Assembly (NCBI RefSeq): GCF_015097055.1
Contig: NZ_AP023366.1
Span: forward strand, 2,498,001-2,562,000
Reading direction: 5' to 3'
Source of the DNA: Effusibacillus dendaii
Lineage (GTDB): Bacteria; Bacillota; Bacilli; Tumebacillales; Effusibacillaceae
Length of the DNA: 64,000 nucleotides
Shown: positions 10,787 to 19,472 of the stretch, piece after piece
How positions within the stretch are numbered: the stretch's first letter is position 1
Layout: each line of letters begins with the position of its first letter
Program-made: the position numbers and the translations under genes
Notes under the pieces: generated by a model
What the model was told of the DNA's origin: nothing
Seen by the model: the letters and a program-made list of their open reading frames with translations, nothing else
Database searches by the model: none

Positions 10787-11019
10787 TAATTTTACCGTGG
10801 TAGAAACAAATGTTTGTAGTTATCTATAAACCCGAATGGATGGTAAAGGAGCCCTCTCCAATCCCAATTAGTGAGCTCTGCTTCATTCCAGTCAACTACA
10901 TAAGAGTAACTTTATCGTACCACAAATAAATGTGAGATGAAAAAGGAGACCTTACCGCATTAACCATCGGAAAAAGAATGGAAAACCAAGGGTTGGTCAG
11001 CTTAGTCGAAAAGTTTGAT

Positions 11020-11103
11020 GAGCTTCGATGCACAATATGAACCGCCCTAAACCGAACGGTACCTACGGTGGTGAGAGGTCGGGGGCTAGTCACCCCCTCC
11101 TGC
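11020..11103 (+). other. possible 3' end remnant (domains V-VI) of a group II intron
   Basis: The segment with ACCGCCCTAAACCGAACGGT, CTACGGTGGTGAGAGG and the hairpin GGGGGCTAGTCACCCCC resembles the tail of bacterial group II introns. No reverse transcriptase gene or 5' part is present. The call is from memory of the family and needs a covariance search. Confidence 0.35.
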
Positions 11104-12264
11104 TCAATTAACAGTTCCCCCAACAAACCGCTCCAGCCGGTCAAGCCCTTCCTTCAAAACGTCCATTGCATACGCGTAGGAAATACGGATGTAGCCTTCC
11201 CCGAGAGGGGAGAAGGCGTCGCCGGGAACAACTGCGAGCCGCTGTTCATCCAACAGTTTGACGGCAAATTCGAATGAGGATAATCCAAGCGGCTGAATCG
11301 ATGGAAAAATATAAAAAGCGCCCTGCGGTTTCACCACCGGCAGTCCGATCGTCTGCAGCCGATCATATACATAGTCGCGGCGGATCTGATATTCTTCTCG
11401 CATCAGCGATGCATCGTCGATTCCGTTTGTCAACGCTTCGAGTGCAGCATACTGGCTGATCGTGCTGGCACAGGTAACGTTATATTGGTGCACTTTTACC
11501 ATTTGCTGAGAGATGTAAGCGGGAGCAAACGTGAAACCGATTCGCCAGCCCGTCATCGAGTGGGATTTGGACAATCCGTTAATAACGATCGTTTTATCCC
11601 GCATACCTGGAAAAGACGCGATGGAAATATGCTCACTGTCATAGATCAACTCGCTGTAAATCTCATCGGAAACGATGAATATCTCTTTGTCTTGCAGCAG
11701 TTCCGCAATCTCCGCCAACTCCGCACGGTTCAAAATGCAGCCGGTCGGATTGGACGGGTAGGGCAACACAATGCAGCGGGTCCGCTCTGTAATGTTTTGC
11801 GCAATCATTTGACGATTCACTTTAAACCCGTTTTGGGTCGTGTCCAGATAAACAGGAACGGCGCCGCACAGCCGGATGATGGGCTCATAACCAGGGTATA
11901 CAGGCCCCGGTAAAAGTACTTCACATCCTTCTTCCAGAATCGTACGAAATGTAATATCGATCGCTTCACTGGCACCCGCTGTGACAATCACTTCGGTGTC
12001 CGGTTGGTAGATCAGGTCGTATTTTTTCTTTACAAAATCGGCGGCTGCCTGTCGCAATTCCAACAAGCCTGCGTTCGCTGTGTAAACCGTCCGATTCGCA
12101 TCAATCGCCTGTTTGCCCGCAGTTTTAATATGTTCCGGCGTGTAAAAATCAGGCTGTCCAATGGTCAGGGAAATCGCATCCTGATAATTCGCCACCAGAT
12201 TTGAGAATTTCCGGATTCCGGAAATCTGGATGTCTTTCACTCGTTTGTTGAGGAGATGTTCCAT
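11104..12264 (-). CDS. patA: class I/II aminotransferase, PatA type
   Basis: The 386-residue PLP enzyme of fold type I has LTIGQPDFYTPEHIK, TAGASEAIDIT, PYPSNPTG, FIVSDEIYSELIYD, the PLP lysine in NGLSKSHSMTGWRIGF, and the C-terminal Arg in YIRISYAYAMD. It resembles B. subtilis PatA, an aminotransferase that serves as N-acetyl-LL-diaminopimelate aminotransferase, the step between DapH and DapL. Those genes are nearby but on the opposite strand. I chose the ATG at 12264 (MEHLLNKRV) with AGCAGGT upstream rather than the TTG at 12285. Substrate assignment is inference from context. Confidence 0.88.
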   Translation of the reverse strand: MEHLLNKRVKDIQISGIRKFSNLVANYQDAISLTIGQPDFYTPEHIKTAGKQAIDANRTVYTANAGLLELRQAAADFVKKKYDLIYQPDTEVIVTAGASEAIDITFRTILEEGCEVLLPGPVYPGYEPIIRLCGAVPVYLDTTQNGFKVNRQMIAQNITERTRCIVLPYPSNPTGCILNRAELAEIAELLQDKEIFIVSDEIYSELIYDSEHISIASFPGMRDKTIVINGLSKSHSMTGWRIGFTFAPAYISQQMVKVHQYNVTCASTISQYAALEALTNGIDDASLMREEYQIRRDYVYDRLQTIGLPVVKPQGAFYIFPSIQPLGLSSFEFAVKLLDEQRLAVVPGDAFSPLGEGYIRISYAYAMDVLKEGLDRLERFVGGTVN

Positions 12265-12345
12265 ACTGATTACCTGCTTTCGCAAAACGTTCAGGATTTT
12301 ATTGTACTATAGGTTTGACGCCCGAAAAAGCCGGATTGGCGCCGG

Positions 12346-13854
12346 TTACTTTTCAAACCGTCCCCGAACTTGTGCAATCACCTGCTCGTTTGGTGTATCC
12401 AGCCAAAGGCGAAGCAGTGGGAGAGCATTCGGGTCGACATCGGTCAGCGCTTGCTCCAGGTTTTGACGGTTCACGGTGCGGAGCCGATTTTTCAAATAAA
12501 ACTGCTGCAAAAAATTGAAAAATTTCTGATCGCCCAGCACGCTGCGGAGATCATGATACATCAGAACAGGCCGCAGATACATCAGATAATAGTAGGTCGT
12601 CTCGTTCGTGAAATTCATATAAGGCTGGTCGGCCGGTTGACCGGTTACCTGCACAGGAGTTCCGTAGCGATTGGGCGCGTAACTTTTACCATCGCGAAAA
12701 AGGGCCCAATCGTCGGCGATCATTTGACGATAGGCAGCGGCACCGTCTGTTCGTTCCGTATACAGAAGCGCCGAATAATCAGCTAACCCTTCATCCAGCC
12801 AGGGGTTTAATGCCTTGTAGGTGCCGACAGACGAAAACCACCAGGCATGCGCAATTTCGTGAGCGATCCAATGTTCCCCATTTTTCCAATTCCATATATC
12901 GTCGGAAAACAATGCCAAATTCGGATATTCATGCGCGAATGTCGTACCGGTTGGCATCTCCAGCACGGACAAAGACGGATACGCATCGTTGCCGAAACGG
13001 ATCGTATAGGTTTTGACCGCATTATCCACAATCGTCTTCAGTTTCTGCAGGTTCGATTCATTGCGGACAGCTACCGCGACCTTGACGCCTTCTGACGTTT
13101 GCCAAGAGGTTTCATGCCACCCGGTTCCGCCAATTAAAGCAAAGTTGCGGATGCGGTCCGCTTTCCATTCAGAAAATGATTGATTGCCTTGCGATTCAGC
13201 GGAGACGAGTGTACCGCTTGTATACCACTTAAAATGAGACGGGTATTTTAACCGTACTTGATAATCGGCCAAATCCATCAGGAACGGATCGCCGAATGGA
13301 TAGGGGTGCGGCCGCGGTATCCAGTTTCCGTTTTGCCAAACGGCCAAAATCGGATACCAATAGGTCAAAGACCAGACTCCCTGTGTTTCTCCAAGTCGTG
13401 TCCCGGCTGCCGGAATGGGGGTGGAAAAGTGGATTTTGACCTGAACCGATTTTTTTTGTCCACCAAGCGGAATCGTTAATTGATATGCATTTGCGTTAAA
13501 TGGAACCGTTTTTCCATTTAACTGCACCTGTTCAATCGCAATCGGTTTATATGTGGAGGGAAACAGGTAAAACATCAGGTTGTCAGTTGGAACGGAAGGG
13601 ATGGCGACGACTGCTGTCCCCGTAATCAGCGAGTTTGCAGTGTCAAGATCCGCATCAATTTGATACTTTACGTGTGCATCGGTTACAGCTTGATTGGATA
13701 CGAATAGGGAGGATGACTGCCAGTGGTTCCATTGCGACTGGAGGTAGGCAATCCATCCTTGCGCAGGCCGCAAGAAAATGCCTAGAATAATGGCAGTTGC
13801 GAAAAAAGACAAAATCAGTTGGTAAAAAAAAAGTTGCTTCTTGCTGCTGAACAA
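12346..13854 (-). CDS. membrane-anchored M1-family metallopeptidase
   Basis: The protein is 502 residues when started at the TTG at 13854 behind the strong site AAAGGAGGGACCACC; the frame is open further upstream but that would overlap the glpX promoter region. The N-terminal segment LFFYQLILSFFATAIILGIF is one transmembrane helix or uncleaved signal. The zinc motif is HEIAH (in HWIAHEIAHAWWFSS) and the third ligand is the Glu of WLDEGLADYSA. This is the gluzincin layout of M1 aminopeptidases. The catalytic part is probably outside the membrane. It is divergent from glpX. The natural substrate is unknown. Confidence 0.85.
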   Translation of the reverse strand: MFSSKKQLFFYQLILSFFATAIILGIFLRPAQGWIAYLQSQWNHWQSSSLFVSNQAVTDAHVKYQIDADLDTANSLITGTAVVAIPSVPTDNLMFYLFPSTYKPIAIEQVQLNGKTVPFNANAYQLTIPLGGQKKSVQVKIHFSTPIPAAGTRLGETQGVWSLTYWYPILAVWQNGNWIPRPHPYPFGDPFLMDLADYQVRLKYPSHFKWYTSGTLVSAESQGNQSFSEWKADRIRNFALIGGTGWHETSWQTSEGVKVAVAVRNESNLQKLKTIVDNAVKTYTIRFGNDAYPSLSVLEMPTGTTFAHEYPNLALFSDDIWNWKNGEHWIAHEIAHAWWFSSVGTYKALNPWLDEGLADYSALLYTERTDGAAAYRQMIADDWALFRDGKSYAPNRYGTPVQVTGQPADQPYMNFTNETTYYYLMYLRPVLMYHDLRSVLGDQKFFNFLQQFYLKNRLRTVNRQNLEQALTDVDPNALPLLRLWLDTPNEQVIAQVRGRFEK

Positions 13855-14005
13855 GGTGGTCCCTCCTTTCCGATTCTTTAAGTAACTTAAAAATATTTCC
13901 ACAAAATGTTGTCGATTCCTGCCGAAATTCGCGATTTGGTTCATCCAACAGTTTGCACAAAGATGTGGTATACTGAAGCGAAGAAATGCAGCGGGGGGAT
14001 TTGGA

Positions 14006-14980
14006 TTGGAACGTGAACTTGCGCTAGAAATTGTGCGTGTAACTGAAGCAGCCGCATTGGCGTCTGCAAGATGGATGGGTCTCGGCAAGAAAAACGAGGC
14101 AGATCAGGCAGCTACTACCGCGATGCGGGCCGTTTTTGAATCTGTAAACATGGATGGGACGGTTGTGATCGGCGAAGGCGAAATGGATGAAGCGCCGATG
14201 CTTTACATAGGGGAAAAACTGGGACAAGCAGGCAACGACAGTTTTAAGGTGGATGTCGCGGTGGACCCGTTGGAGGGAACCAACATCGTGGCCAAGGGAC
14301 TTTGGAATGCCATTACAGTAGTCGCGATAGCGCCCGGCGGTACGATGCTGCATGCGCCAGATATGTATATGGAAAAAATAGCAGTCGGGCCAAAGGCGGC
14401 AGGTCACGTACACTTGGACGCCACCGTCAAGGAAAACCTGCAGGCGGTAGCAAAGGCAAATGGGAAAGATATCAAAGACGTTGTCGCTATCTTGTTGGAC
14501 CGGGACCGCCATCAGCCCATAATTGAAGAGATACGTTCTGCCGGAGCGAGAATCAAGCTGATTTCTGACGGAGATGTGGCGGCAGCAATCAATACGGCTT
14601 TCGAAGACACGGGCGTCGATATTCTGTTTGGCTCGGGAGGTGCTCCGGAGGGAGTGCTGGCGGCTGCCGCGCTGAAATGTTTGGGCGGCGAATTGCAGGG
14701 CCGCCTGAAGCCGTCCGGACCGGAAGAGGTGGAACGGTGCAGAAAGATGGGGCTGACGAACCCGGAGCAAATTTTGTTGATGGAAGACTTGATTCGCGGA
14801 GATGACGCGATTTTCGCGGCGACAGGCGTCACAGAAGGAGAGTTATTGCGTGGAGTCCGGTTTTTGGGGCACAATCAAGCGACCACCCATTCGATTGTCA
14901 TGCGGGCTAAAACAGGAACTGTAAGATTTGTCGAAGCGCGCCATCAGCTGGATAAAAAACCGCATTTGGTTTTCGTGTGA
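14006..14980 (+). CDS. glpX: class II fructose-1,6-bisphosphatase
   Basis: The 324-residue GlpX-type phosphatase has [10 protein letters not shown], the metal/substrate motif [28 protein letters not shown] and [16 protein letters not shown]. It hydrolyses fructose 1,6-bisphosphate in gluconeogenesis and complements the aldolase encoded at 6628. The start codon is TTG at 14006, placed after GCGGGGGGATT. The position before rho matches Bacillus synteny (murAB of that region is absent here). Confidence 0.96.
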   Translation: MERELALEIVRVTEAAALASARWMGLGKKNEADQAATTAMRAVFESVNMDGTVVIGEGEMDEAPMLYIGEKLGQAGNDSFKVDVAVDPLEGTNIVAKGLWNAITVVAIAPGGTMLHAPDMYMEKIAVGPKAAGHVHLDATVKENLQAVAKANGKDIKDVVAILLDRDRHQPIIEEIRSAGARIKLISDGDVAAAINTAFEDTGVDILFGSGGAPEGVLAAAALKCLGGELQGRLKPSGPEEVERCRKMGLTNPEQILLMEDLIRGDDAIFAATGVTEGELLRGVRFLGHNQATTHSIVMRAKTGTVRFVEARHQLDKKPHLVFV

Positions 14981-15098
14981 CAAGTTGCGGCCTGTCGTTG
15001 AATAAGATGGGAAAGACAAGGTAAACATGATATAATAGAAAATACGTCCAGCAGCAATTTATTTTTTAATATATATTAAAGAATTGCAGGTGAACTGT

Positions 15099-16367
15099 TT
15101 GTTAATTCAAGAATTGGAAAACAAAAAATTGCCGGAGCTTTATAAAATGGCTAAAGAGTATGAAATTCCCGGCTACGGCAATTTGAAAAAGAAAGAGCTT
15201 ATCTTTGCGATCCTGCGGAAACAGACCGAAAAGGAAGGCCTCATGTTTATGGAAGGGATTTTGGAGATCATGCATGAGGGATACGGATTCCTGAGGCCGA
15301 TTGGATATCTTCCTTCTAATGAGGACATTTATGTGGCTGCTTCCCAGATTCGAAGATTTGATCTGCGGACGGGTGATAAAGTATCCGGAAAGGTTCGACC
15401 GCCGAAAGAGAACGAAAGATATTACGGATTGTTACAAGTGGAAGCGGTCAACGGAACGACACCGCAATCCGCGTCGGAACGAGTGCACTTTCCTGCCCTT
15501 ACCCCGCTTTTCCCTCAGAAAAAATTGGTGTTGGAATCAACTCCCGATAAGATTTCAACTCGAATCATTGATTTACTTTCGCCCGTCGGATTGGGTCAGC
15601 GCGGATTGATTGTGGCTCCTCCCAAAGCAGGTAAAACGTTACTCCTGAAAGAGATTGCCAATTCTATTTCTGCCAACCACCCTGATGTTGAACTGTTTGT
15701 ATTGTTAATCGACGAACGTCCGGAAGAAGTGACCGATATGCAGCGTTCCGTGAAGGGAGAAGTGGTGGCATCCACCTTCGATGAGGTCCCTGAACATCAT
15801 ATCAAAGTAGCGGAATTGGTGTTGGAACGGGCGATGCGCCTCGTTGAGCATGGTCGGGATGTTGTAATCCTGCTTGATTCGATTACCCGTCTGGCGCGTG
15901 CCTATAACCTGGTGATTCCACCGTCTGGCAGAACGCTGTCCGGCGGGATTGACCCGGCTGCTTTCCACCGGCCGAAACGATTTTTTGGCGCGGCGCGAAA
16001 CATTGAAGAAGGCGGCTCGTTGACCATTTTGGCAACGGCGCTCGTCGATACCGGATCCCGCATGGATGACGTCATTTACGAAGAATTTAAAGGAACGGGC
16101 AATATGGAATTGATGCTTGACCGTCGATTGGCGGAAAAACGGGTGTTCCCCGCTATCGATATTCGCCGTTCCGGTACCCGCCGCGAAGAAATGCTGATGA
16201 CGCCGGAAGAACTGGACAAAATCTGGGCGCTCCGCAAAACGATGTCGGAAAATGGGGACTTCACAGAAGTGTTCATTCGGAAATTAAGAGACACCAAAAC
16301 CAATCAGGAATTTCTTGCTACACTGGAAGGGTTGAAAGAGTCGAAAGAACTTTCACGGGCAAAATAA
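15099..16367 (+). CDS. rho: transcription termination factor Rho
   Basis: The protein is about 422 residues. It has an N-terminal Rho_N domain, an S1-like RNA-binding fold ([37 protein letters not shown]) and an ATPase core with P-loop [20 protein letters not shown], and Q/R-loop parts [10 protein letters not shown] and [15 protein letters not shown]. Alignment with Bacillus Rho suggests the TTG at 15099 ([10 protein letters not shown]) as start, with AGGTGA at 15088-15093. TTG 15084 and GTG 15090 in the same frame are alternatives. An extended -10 promoter element TGATATAAT lies at 15028-15036. The 60-bp AT-rich leader may be used for autoregulation. Confidence 0.95.
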   Translation: MLIQELENKKLPELYKMAKEYEIPGYGNLKKKELIFAILRKQTEKEGLMFMEGILEIMHEGYGFLRPIGYLPSNEDIYVAASQIRRFDLRTGDKVSGKVRPPKENERYYGLLQVEAVNGTTPQSASERVHFPALTPLFPQKKLVLESTPDKISTRIIDLLSPVGLGQRGLIVAPPKAGKTLLLKEIANSISANHPDVELFVLLIDERPEEVTDMQRSVKGEVVASTFDEVPEHHIKVAELVLERAMRLVEHGRDVVILLDSITRLARAYNLVIPPSGRTLSGGIDPAAFHRPKRFFGAARNIEEGGSLTILATALVDTGSRMDDVIYEEFKGTGNMELMLDRRLAEKRVFPAIDIRRSGTRREEMLMTPEELDKIWALRKTMSENGDFTEVFIRKLRDTKTNQEFLATLEGLKESKELSRAK

Positions 16368-16393
16368 TGGTGGCGCGGAAAAAATAATATGGC

Positions 16394-16422
16394 AAAACCG
16401 CCAAGTTTGGCGGTTTTCTTTG
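16394..16422 (+). terminator. terminator of rho
   Basis: AAAACCGCC (16394-16402) pairs with GGCGGTTTT (16409-16417), a perfect 9-bp stem followed by CTTT. Confidence 0.88.
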
Positions 16423-16423
16423 C

Positions 16424-16530
16424 GATTGGAGAGTGTAACCGCGAAGCGACGTCGGCAGTCGCGCATCCATGCGCAAGACAACTTTGGTTTCTGCCTGCGC
16501 CAAGGGTTGGCGAAAGCGAAGTTTTCTTTA
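16424..16530 (+). repeat. dispersed structured repeat, copy B
   Basis: The core GTCGGCAGTCGCGCATCCATGCGC followed by AAGACAAC is shared with copies A and C. It continues into a terminal hairpin with inner CGCCAA/TTGGCG and ends AAGTTTTCTTTATATGG. The 5' leader stem seen in copies A and C is not clear here. It sits about 40 bp upstream of the radical SAM gene, in the same orientation, directly behind the rho terminator. Confidence 0.6.
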
Positions 16531-16571
16531 TATGGTATAGTAATAGGTACACAAACCAGAAAGGAAGATGC

Positions 16572-17852
16572 ATGATGCATCTGGTATATGCGGACGAAAG
16601 CGGGCAGATTTTTGATCATCCCGACTTGATTCCATTGGGGCGAACGGGCGATCTGCTGACCGATATTTATGAAGAGGAATTGATCCCGTTGCCAGAAGGG
16701 GCGACGCTTGTTTTGCTGCCGGGTACGAAAGCGGCAGGCATCCATCGGGAAACAGGCAAAATGATCACTCTGCCAGGACAGGCAACTGCGGTGGGGGCGC
16801 TGTTGCCGCAGGGATATACAAGGCTTTTGCTGCCAGGCTACACGAAACGTGAGGGGGCCGACCCCCTTCCGTTATTCGGATATACAGCGGTCGTATGGCA
16901 TGACGGTCGGTTTTATGTGGCAGCCGATGCGACCGATCTGGAAAAAGAGCGTTGGAATCCGCTGAATTTTCACGATGTGGAAGCGAAAGTGCAGGACATG
17001 CTGCAGGCGTATCCGGAAAACCGAATCTATCAGCATTTGAGCCATTGTTCTCTTGAATACGGATGCCTGACATCGCAAAATACGTTCCTCCGCAGATGGG
17101 AAGGTGCGCTTCCCGTATCTTCGACTTGCAACGCCGGCTGTGTCGGCTGCATTTCGGAACAACCGGAAGACTCCCTGTTTCCTTCCCCGCAGGTGCGTAT
17201 GAATTTTAAGCCGACTGTGGAGGAAATGAGTGAGCTGATGATCAATCATTTGACCGCTTCCGACGATGCGATCATTTCTTTCGGACAGGGCTGTGAAGGC
17301 GATCCGTCGACGCGGGGAACCGATATTGCGGAAGCGATTCGGCGAACAAGAGCTGCTACAGACAAAGGATTTATCAATATCAATACAAATGCCGGTTTGA
17401 CGCCAATGATCCGAGAAATTGTCAAGGCGGGTCTTGATTTGATGAGGGTTTCTACCATTTCGGCGATTCCTGAACATTACAACGCCTACTACCGACCGCG
17501 CGGTTACGGAGTTGAGGATGTGGCTGCTTCCGCCCGCTATGCGGCTGGAAAAGGGGTTTACGTATCGATCAACTATCTGGTGTTCCCGGGTGTCACCGAT
17601 CGGGAAGAAGAGATGGAAGCCATGATCCATTTTATAAATGAAAATGGAGTCCGGCTGATTCAGATGAGAAATCTCAACATTGATCCGGATTATTATCTGG
17701 CGCATATTCCGAGGCCGCAGGGAGAGATATTCGGAATGAAACGAATGATGGAAATTTTTCGGGAAGAATGTCCAAACACCCGAATCGGATCGTTTACGCA
17801 CGTGCCGCCGCAGGAGTTTCGCCGGGTGCGATCTGGATCGCGTATCGAGTAA
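16572..17852 (+). CDS. radical SAM protein of unknown function
   Basis: The 426-residue protein starts at the ATG at 16572 (a second ATG follows at 16575) behind AGAAAGGAAG. The N-terminal third (about 1-165) has no motif I know. The radical SAM motif CNAGCVGC (CX3CX2C) binds a 4Fe-4S cluster that cleaves S-adenosylmethionine. It is followed by the barrel with SFGQGCEGDPSTRG (a GGEP-like SAM site) and NINTNAGLTP. No nearby partner reveals the substrate. It lies between two repeat copies, so it may share a regulatory signal with modA. Confidence 0.85.
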   Translation: MMHLVYADESGQIFDHPDLIPLGRTGDLLTDIYEEELIPLPEGATLVLLPGTKAAGIHRETGKMITLPGQATAVGALLPQGYTRLLLPGYTKREGADPLPLFGYTAVVWHDGRFYVAADATDLEKERWNPLNFHDVEAKVQDMLQAYPENRIYQHLSHCSLEYGCLTSQNTFLRRWEGALPVSSTCNAGCVGCISEQPEDSLFPSPQVRMNFKPTVEEMSELMINHLTASDDAIISFGQGCEGDPSTRGTDIAEAIRRTRAATDKGFININTNAGLTPMIREIVKAGLDLMRVSTISAIPEHYNAYYRPRGYGVEDVAASARYAAGKGVYVSINYLVFPGVTDREEEMEAMIHFINENGVRLIQMRNLNIDPDYYLAHIPRPQGEIFGMKRMMEIFREECPNTRIGSFTHVPPQEFRRVRSGSRIE

Positions 17853-17863
17853 GGGGTTTCAAG

Positions 17864-18017
17864 TCGATAGGAATTTATATATTTTAATCCTATCGACATA
17901 GAGGAAGGCCGACTAAAGGCGCGACATCCTTGTCGCAACGTCGGCATCAGCGCATCCATGCGTTAGACAACTTGGCTTTCCTGTGCCAAAGGCTTGGCGA
18001 ATGCCAAGTTTTCTTTA
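17864..18017 (+). repeat. dispersed structured repeat, copy C (most complete)
   Basis: The leader stem TCGATAGGA (17864-17872) / TCCTATCGA (17888-17896) is a perfect 9-bp stem. The box CATAGAGGAAGGCCGACTAAA follows, then nested stems GCCGAC/GTCGGC and GCGACA/TGTCGC, then GCGCATCCATGCG. The terminal hairpin is ACTTGGC (17971-17977) / GCCAAGT (18004-18010) with TTTCTTT behind it. It ends 17 bp before the modA start, so its last hairpin could act as a terminator or mask translation of modA. Confidence 0.68.
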
Positions 18018-18033
18018 GGGGAGGAGAAAGACT

Positions 18034-18813
18034 GTGAAAAAAAGTCTTGCCTGGCTGGTAAGTTTTCTATGTGTTGTGCTGGTGGGGTGCGGTGCAACTG
18101 CAAACAGCAGCCAACCGCAAAAAACCATAACAGTGGCTTGCGATTCCTCATTGGAATCGATTGTCCGGCATCTGGCATGGACATATGAATCGAATCACCC
18201 GGGTGTCAAAGTACAGCTTACATCGGGGGCGAGCGGTGAACTGGTGAAACAGATCGAGCAAACGGGTTCGTTTGACCTGTTTCTTACGGCGGGCGAAAAC
18301 GAAATGCAGCAACTGGTCGGGAAAAACCTGGTAGAGCCGTCCGCTGTAAAGCGGTTTTTGGGAAATCAGCTGGTTGTTATCGTGCCGCAGGGCAATTTGT
18401 TATTAAAAAATCTGGATCAGTTAAAAGATCCGAAATACAAAAAAATAACAATCGGCGACCCGGCGACAGTTCCGGCCGGTTTGTACGCCAAACAGTCACT
18501 TGAAAAAGCGGGTGTCTGGAAAGATATTGAAAGCAAAATCTTGTACGCAAGCACGGACAAAAACGCATTGGCTTATGTTGCGGAAGGAAGAGCGGCCGAT
18601 GTCGGTCTGGTATTCAAATCGGATGTGGTTGACGATGATAATGTGTATTCGGGATTACAGGTGGATCCCCGTCTGCACGACCCCATCCGGTATCCGATGG
18701 CGGTGTTGAAATCAAGCAAAACGCCAGATGTCGCAAACGATTTCTTGAAATCGCTGCAATCGCCTGATGCGTTGTCGCGCTTTCAAATGGCCGCTTTTGA
18801 TGTGAATCCATAA
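18034..18813 (+). CDS. modA: molybdate ABC transporter substrate-binding lipoprotein
   Basis: The 259-residue lipoprotein starts at a GTG with GGGGAGGAG upstream. The signal peptide MKKSLAWLVSFLCVVLVGC has a lipobox (LVGC). The mature part follows the ModA pattern: VACDSSLESIVRHL, GASGELVKQIEQTGSFDLFLTAG, IGDPATVPAGLYAKQSLEKAG and GLVFKSDV, so it should bind molybdate or tungstate at the outer membrane face. No modB or modC gene follows; rpmE is next, so the permease genes must be elsewhere or absent. It is preceded by repeat copy C. Confidence 0.88.
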   Translation: MKKSLAWLVSFLCVVLVGCGATANSSQPQKTITVACDSSLESIVRHLAWTYESNHPGVKVQLTSGASGELVKQIEQTGSFDLFLTAGENEMQQLVGKNLVEPSAVKRFLGNQLVVIVPQGNLLLKNLDQLKDPKYKKITIGDPATVPAGLYAKQSLEKAGVWKDIESKILYASTDKNALAYVAEGRAADVGLVFKSDVVDDDNVYSGLQVDPRLHDPIRYPMAVLKSSKTPDVANDFLKSLQSPDALSRFQMAAFDVNP

Positions 18814-18819
18814 CACCCA

Positions 18820-18932
18820 TTGCAACGAAATACGTCAGGTGATATAATATTCGAGTGTCTGTTACAGACGTGTATCGATACGATTTATTCAGGGCTATGG
18901 CCACATCTATAGCCGGAAAGAGGTGAAATGAA
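18820..18932 (+). promoter_or_regulatory. rpmE promoter and structured leader
   Basis: TTGCAA (18820-18825), a 17-base spacer and TATAAT (18843-18848) form a strong SigA promoter. The leader contains GTCTGTTACAGAC, TATCGATA and the hairpin GGCTAT..ATAGCC just before the ribosome binding site. L31 autoregulatory leaders are known in Firmicutes, so this may be one, but I cannot match it to the family without a model. Confidence 0.6.
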
Positions 18933-19130
18933 GTGAAAACGGGAATTCATCCGGATTATAAAGTGACAAAAGTAACCTGTGCGTGCGGCAATACATTTGA
19001 AACAGGTTCTGTGAAGGAAAATCTGCGTGTGGAAATTTGCTCCAACTGCCATCCTTTCTTTACCGGCAAACAGAAGTTTGTTGATGCTGGTGGTCGCGTG
19101 GACAAATTCAAGAAAAAATACAATCGTTAA
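18933..19130 (+). CDS. rpmE: 50S ribosomal protein L31 (zinc-binding type)
   Basis: The 65-residue protein starts at a GTG at 18933. [23 protein letters not shown] and [19 protein letters not shown] are the L31 signatures. Four cysteines (two in TCAC, two in ICSNC) show the C+ zinc-binding form, as opposed to the YtiA/L31B form used under zinc starvation. The order rho-rpmE follows Bacillus, with two genes inserted between them here. Confidence 0.97.
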   Translation: MKTGIHPDYKVTKVTCACGNTFETGSVKENLRVEICSNCHPFFTGKQKFVDAGGRVDKFKKKYNR

Positions 19131-19159
19131 TCGCGTGCACTGCGATTTTGACGAGTACG

Positions 19160-19186
19160 GGCGCTGCTTCGTGCAGCGTCTTTTTG
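19160..19186 (+). terminator. terminator of rpmE
   Basis: CGCTGC (19162-19167) pairs with GCAGCG (19173-19178) over a TTCGT loop, followed by TCTTTTTG. Confidence 0.85.
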
Positions 19187-19210
19187 TGTTGTTTGGTGGA
19201 CGTTTCCGAG

Positions 19211-19258
19211 TGCAGTTCGCCTGCGCCAGGGGGTTGTCGAAAGCCAAGTTTTCTTTAG
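19211..19258 (+). repeat. dispersed structured repeat, copy D (3' part only)
   Basis: Only the terminal section is present: CCTGCGCCAGGGGGTTGTCG, then AAAGCCAAGTTTTCTTTA, the same 3' end as copies A-C. The upstream boxes are missing. It lies about 60 bp upstream of the small frame at 19320. Confidence 0.5.
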
Positions 19259-19319
19259 AGGTTTTTGGGGTATTCTGTCGAATGTAAAGGGAAACGGTCA
19301 GGGACGGGAGAGTGATAAG

Positions 19320-19403
19320 CTGCAGGCGATTTGCGTAAAATGCGGGAATCCCGCCAGCCGTCATTGTCACGAAGTGCCGCGCGAAATCAGAATGGAAGCC
19401 TAA
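19320..19403 (+). CDS. possible 27-residue CxxC mini-protein with a CTG start
   Basis: The frame reads LQAICVKCGNPASRHCHEVP and then REIRMEA before TAA. The CVKCG and CH motifs look like half a zinc ribbon. GGGAG (19306-19310) stands about 9 bases before the CTG at 19320, but there is no ATG, GTG or TTG in frame, so it could equally be the end of a decayed gene. Confidence 0.3.
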   Translation: MQAICVKCGNPASRHCHEVPREIRMEA

Positions 19404-19472
19404 CCAATTTTTTCTTTAATGATGCATCACTGACTCTGGGAAAGCTATAGCTAACCCGAAGGAGGTGGTGTT

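Noticed and set aside
10671-10790. 6S, SRP or known riboswitch identity for the structured stretch
   Set aside because: Length, central bubble and conserved cores of these RNAs are not visible; kept as an unassigned structure.
11000-11144. Minus-strand 82-codon frame as a gene
   Set aside because: It overlaps the aminotransferase end and the intron-like tail and has no domain or start signal.
16304-16573. Minus-strand frames through the repeats (also at 17963 and 18885) with similar peptides (KENLAFAKPLAQ type)
   Set aside because: The similarity comes from the DNA repeat itself; starts are unsupported and the repeats show RNA-like stems instead.
8194-19258. CRISPR array
   Set aside because: The repeats are about 100-150 bp, widely spaced, imperfect and not separated by uniform spacers; no cas genes are present.
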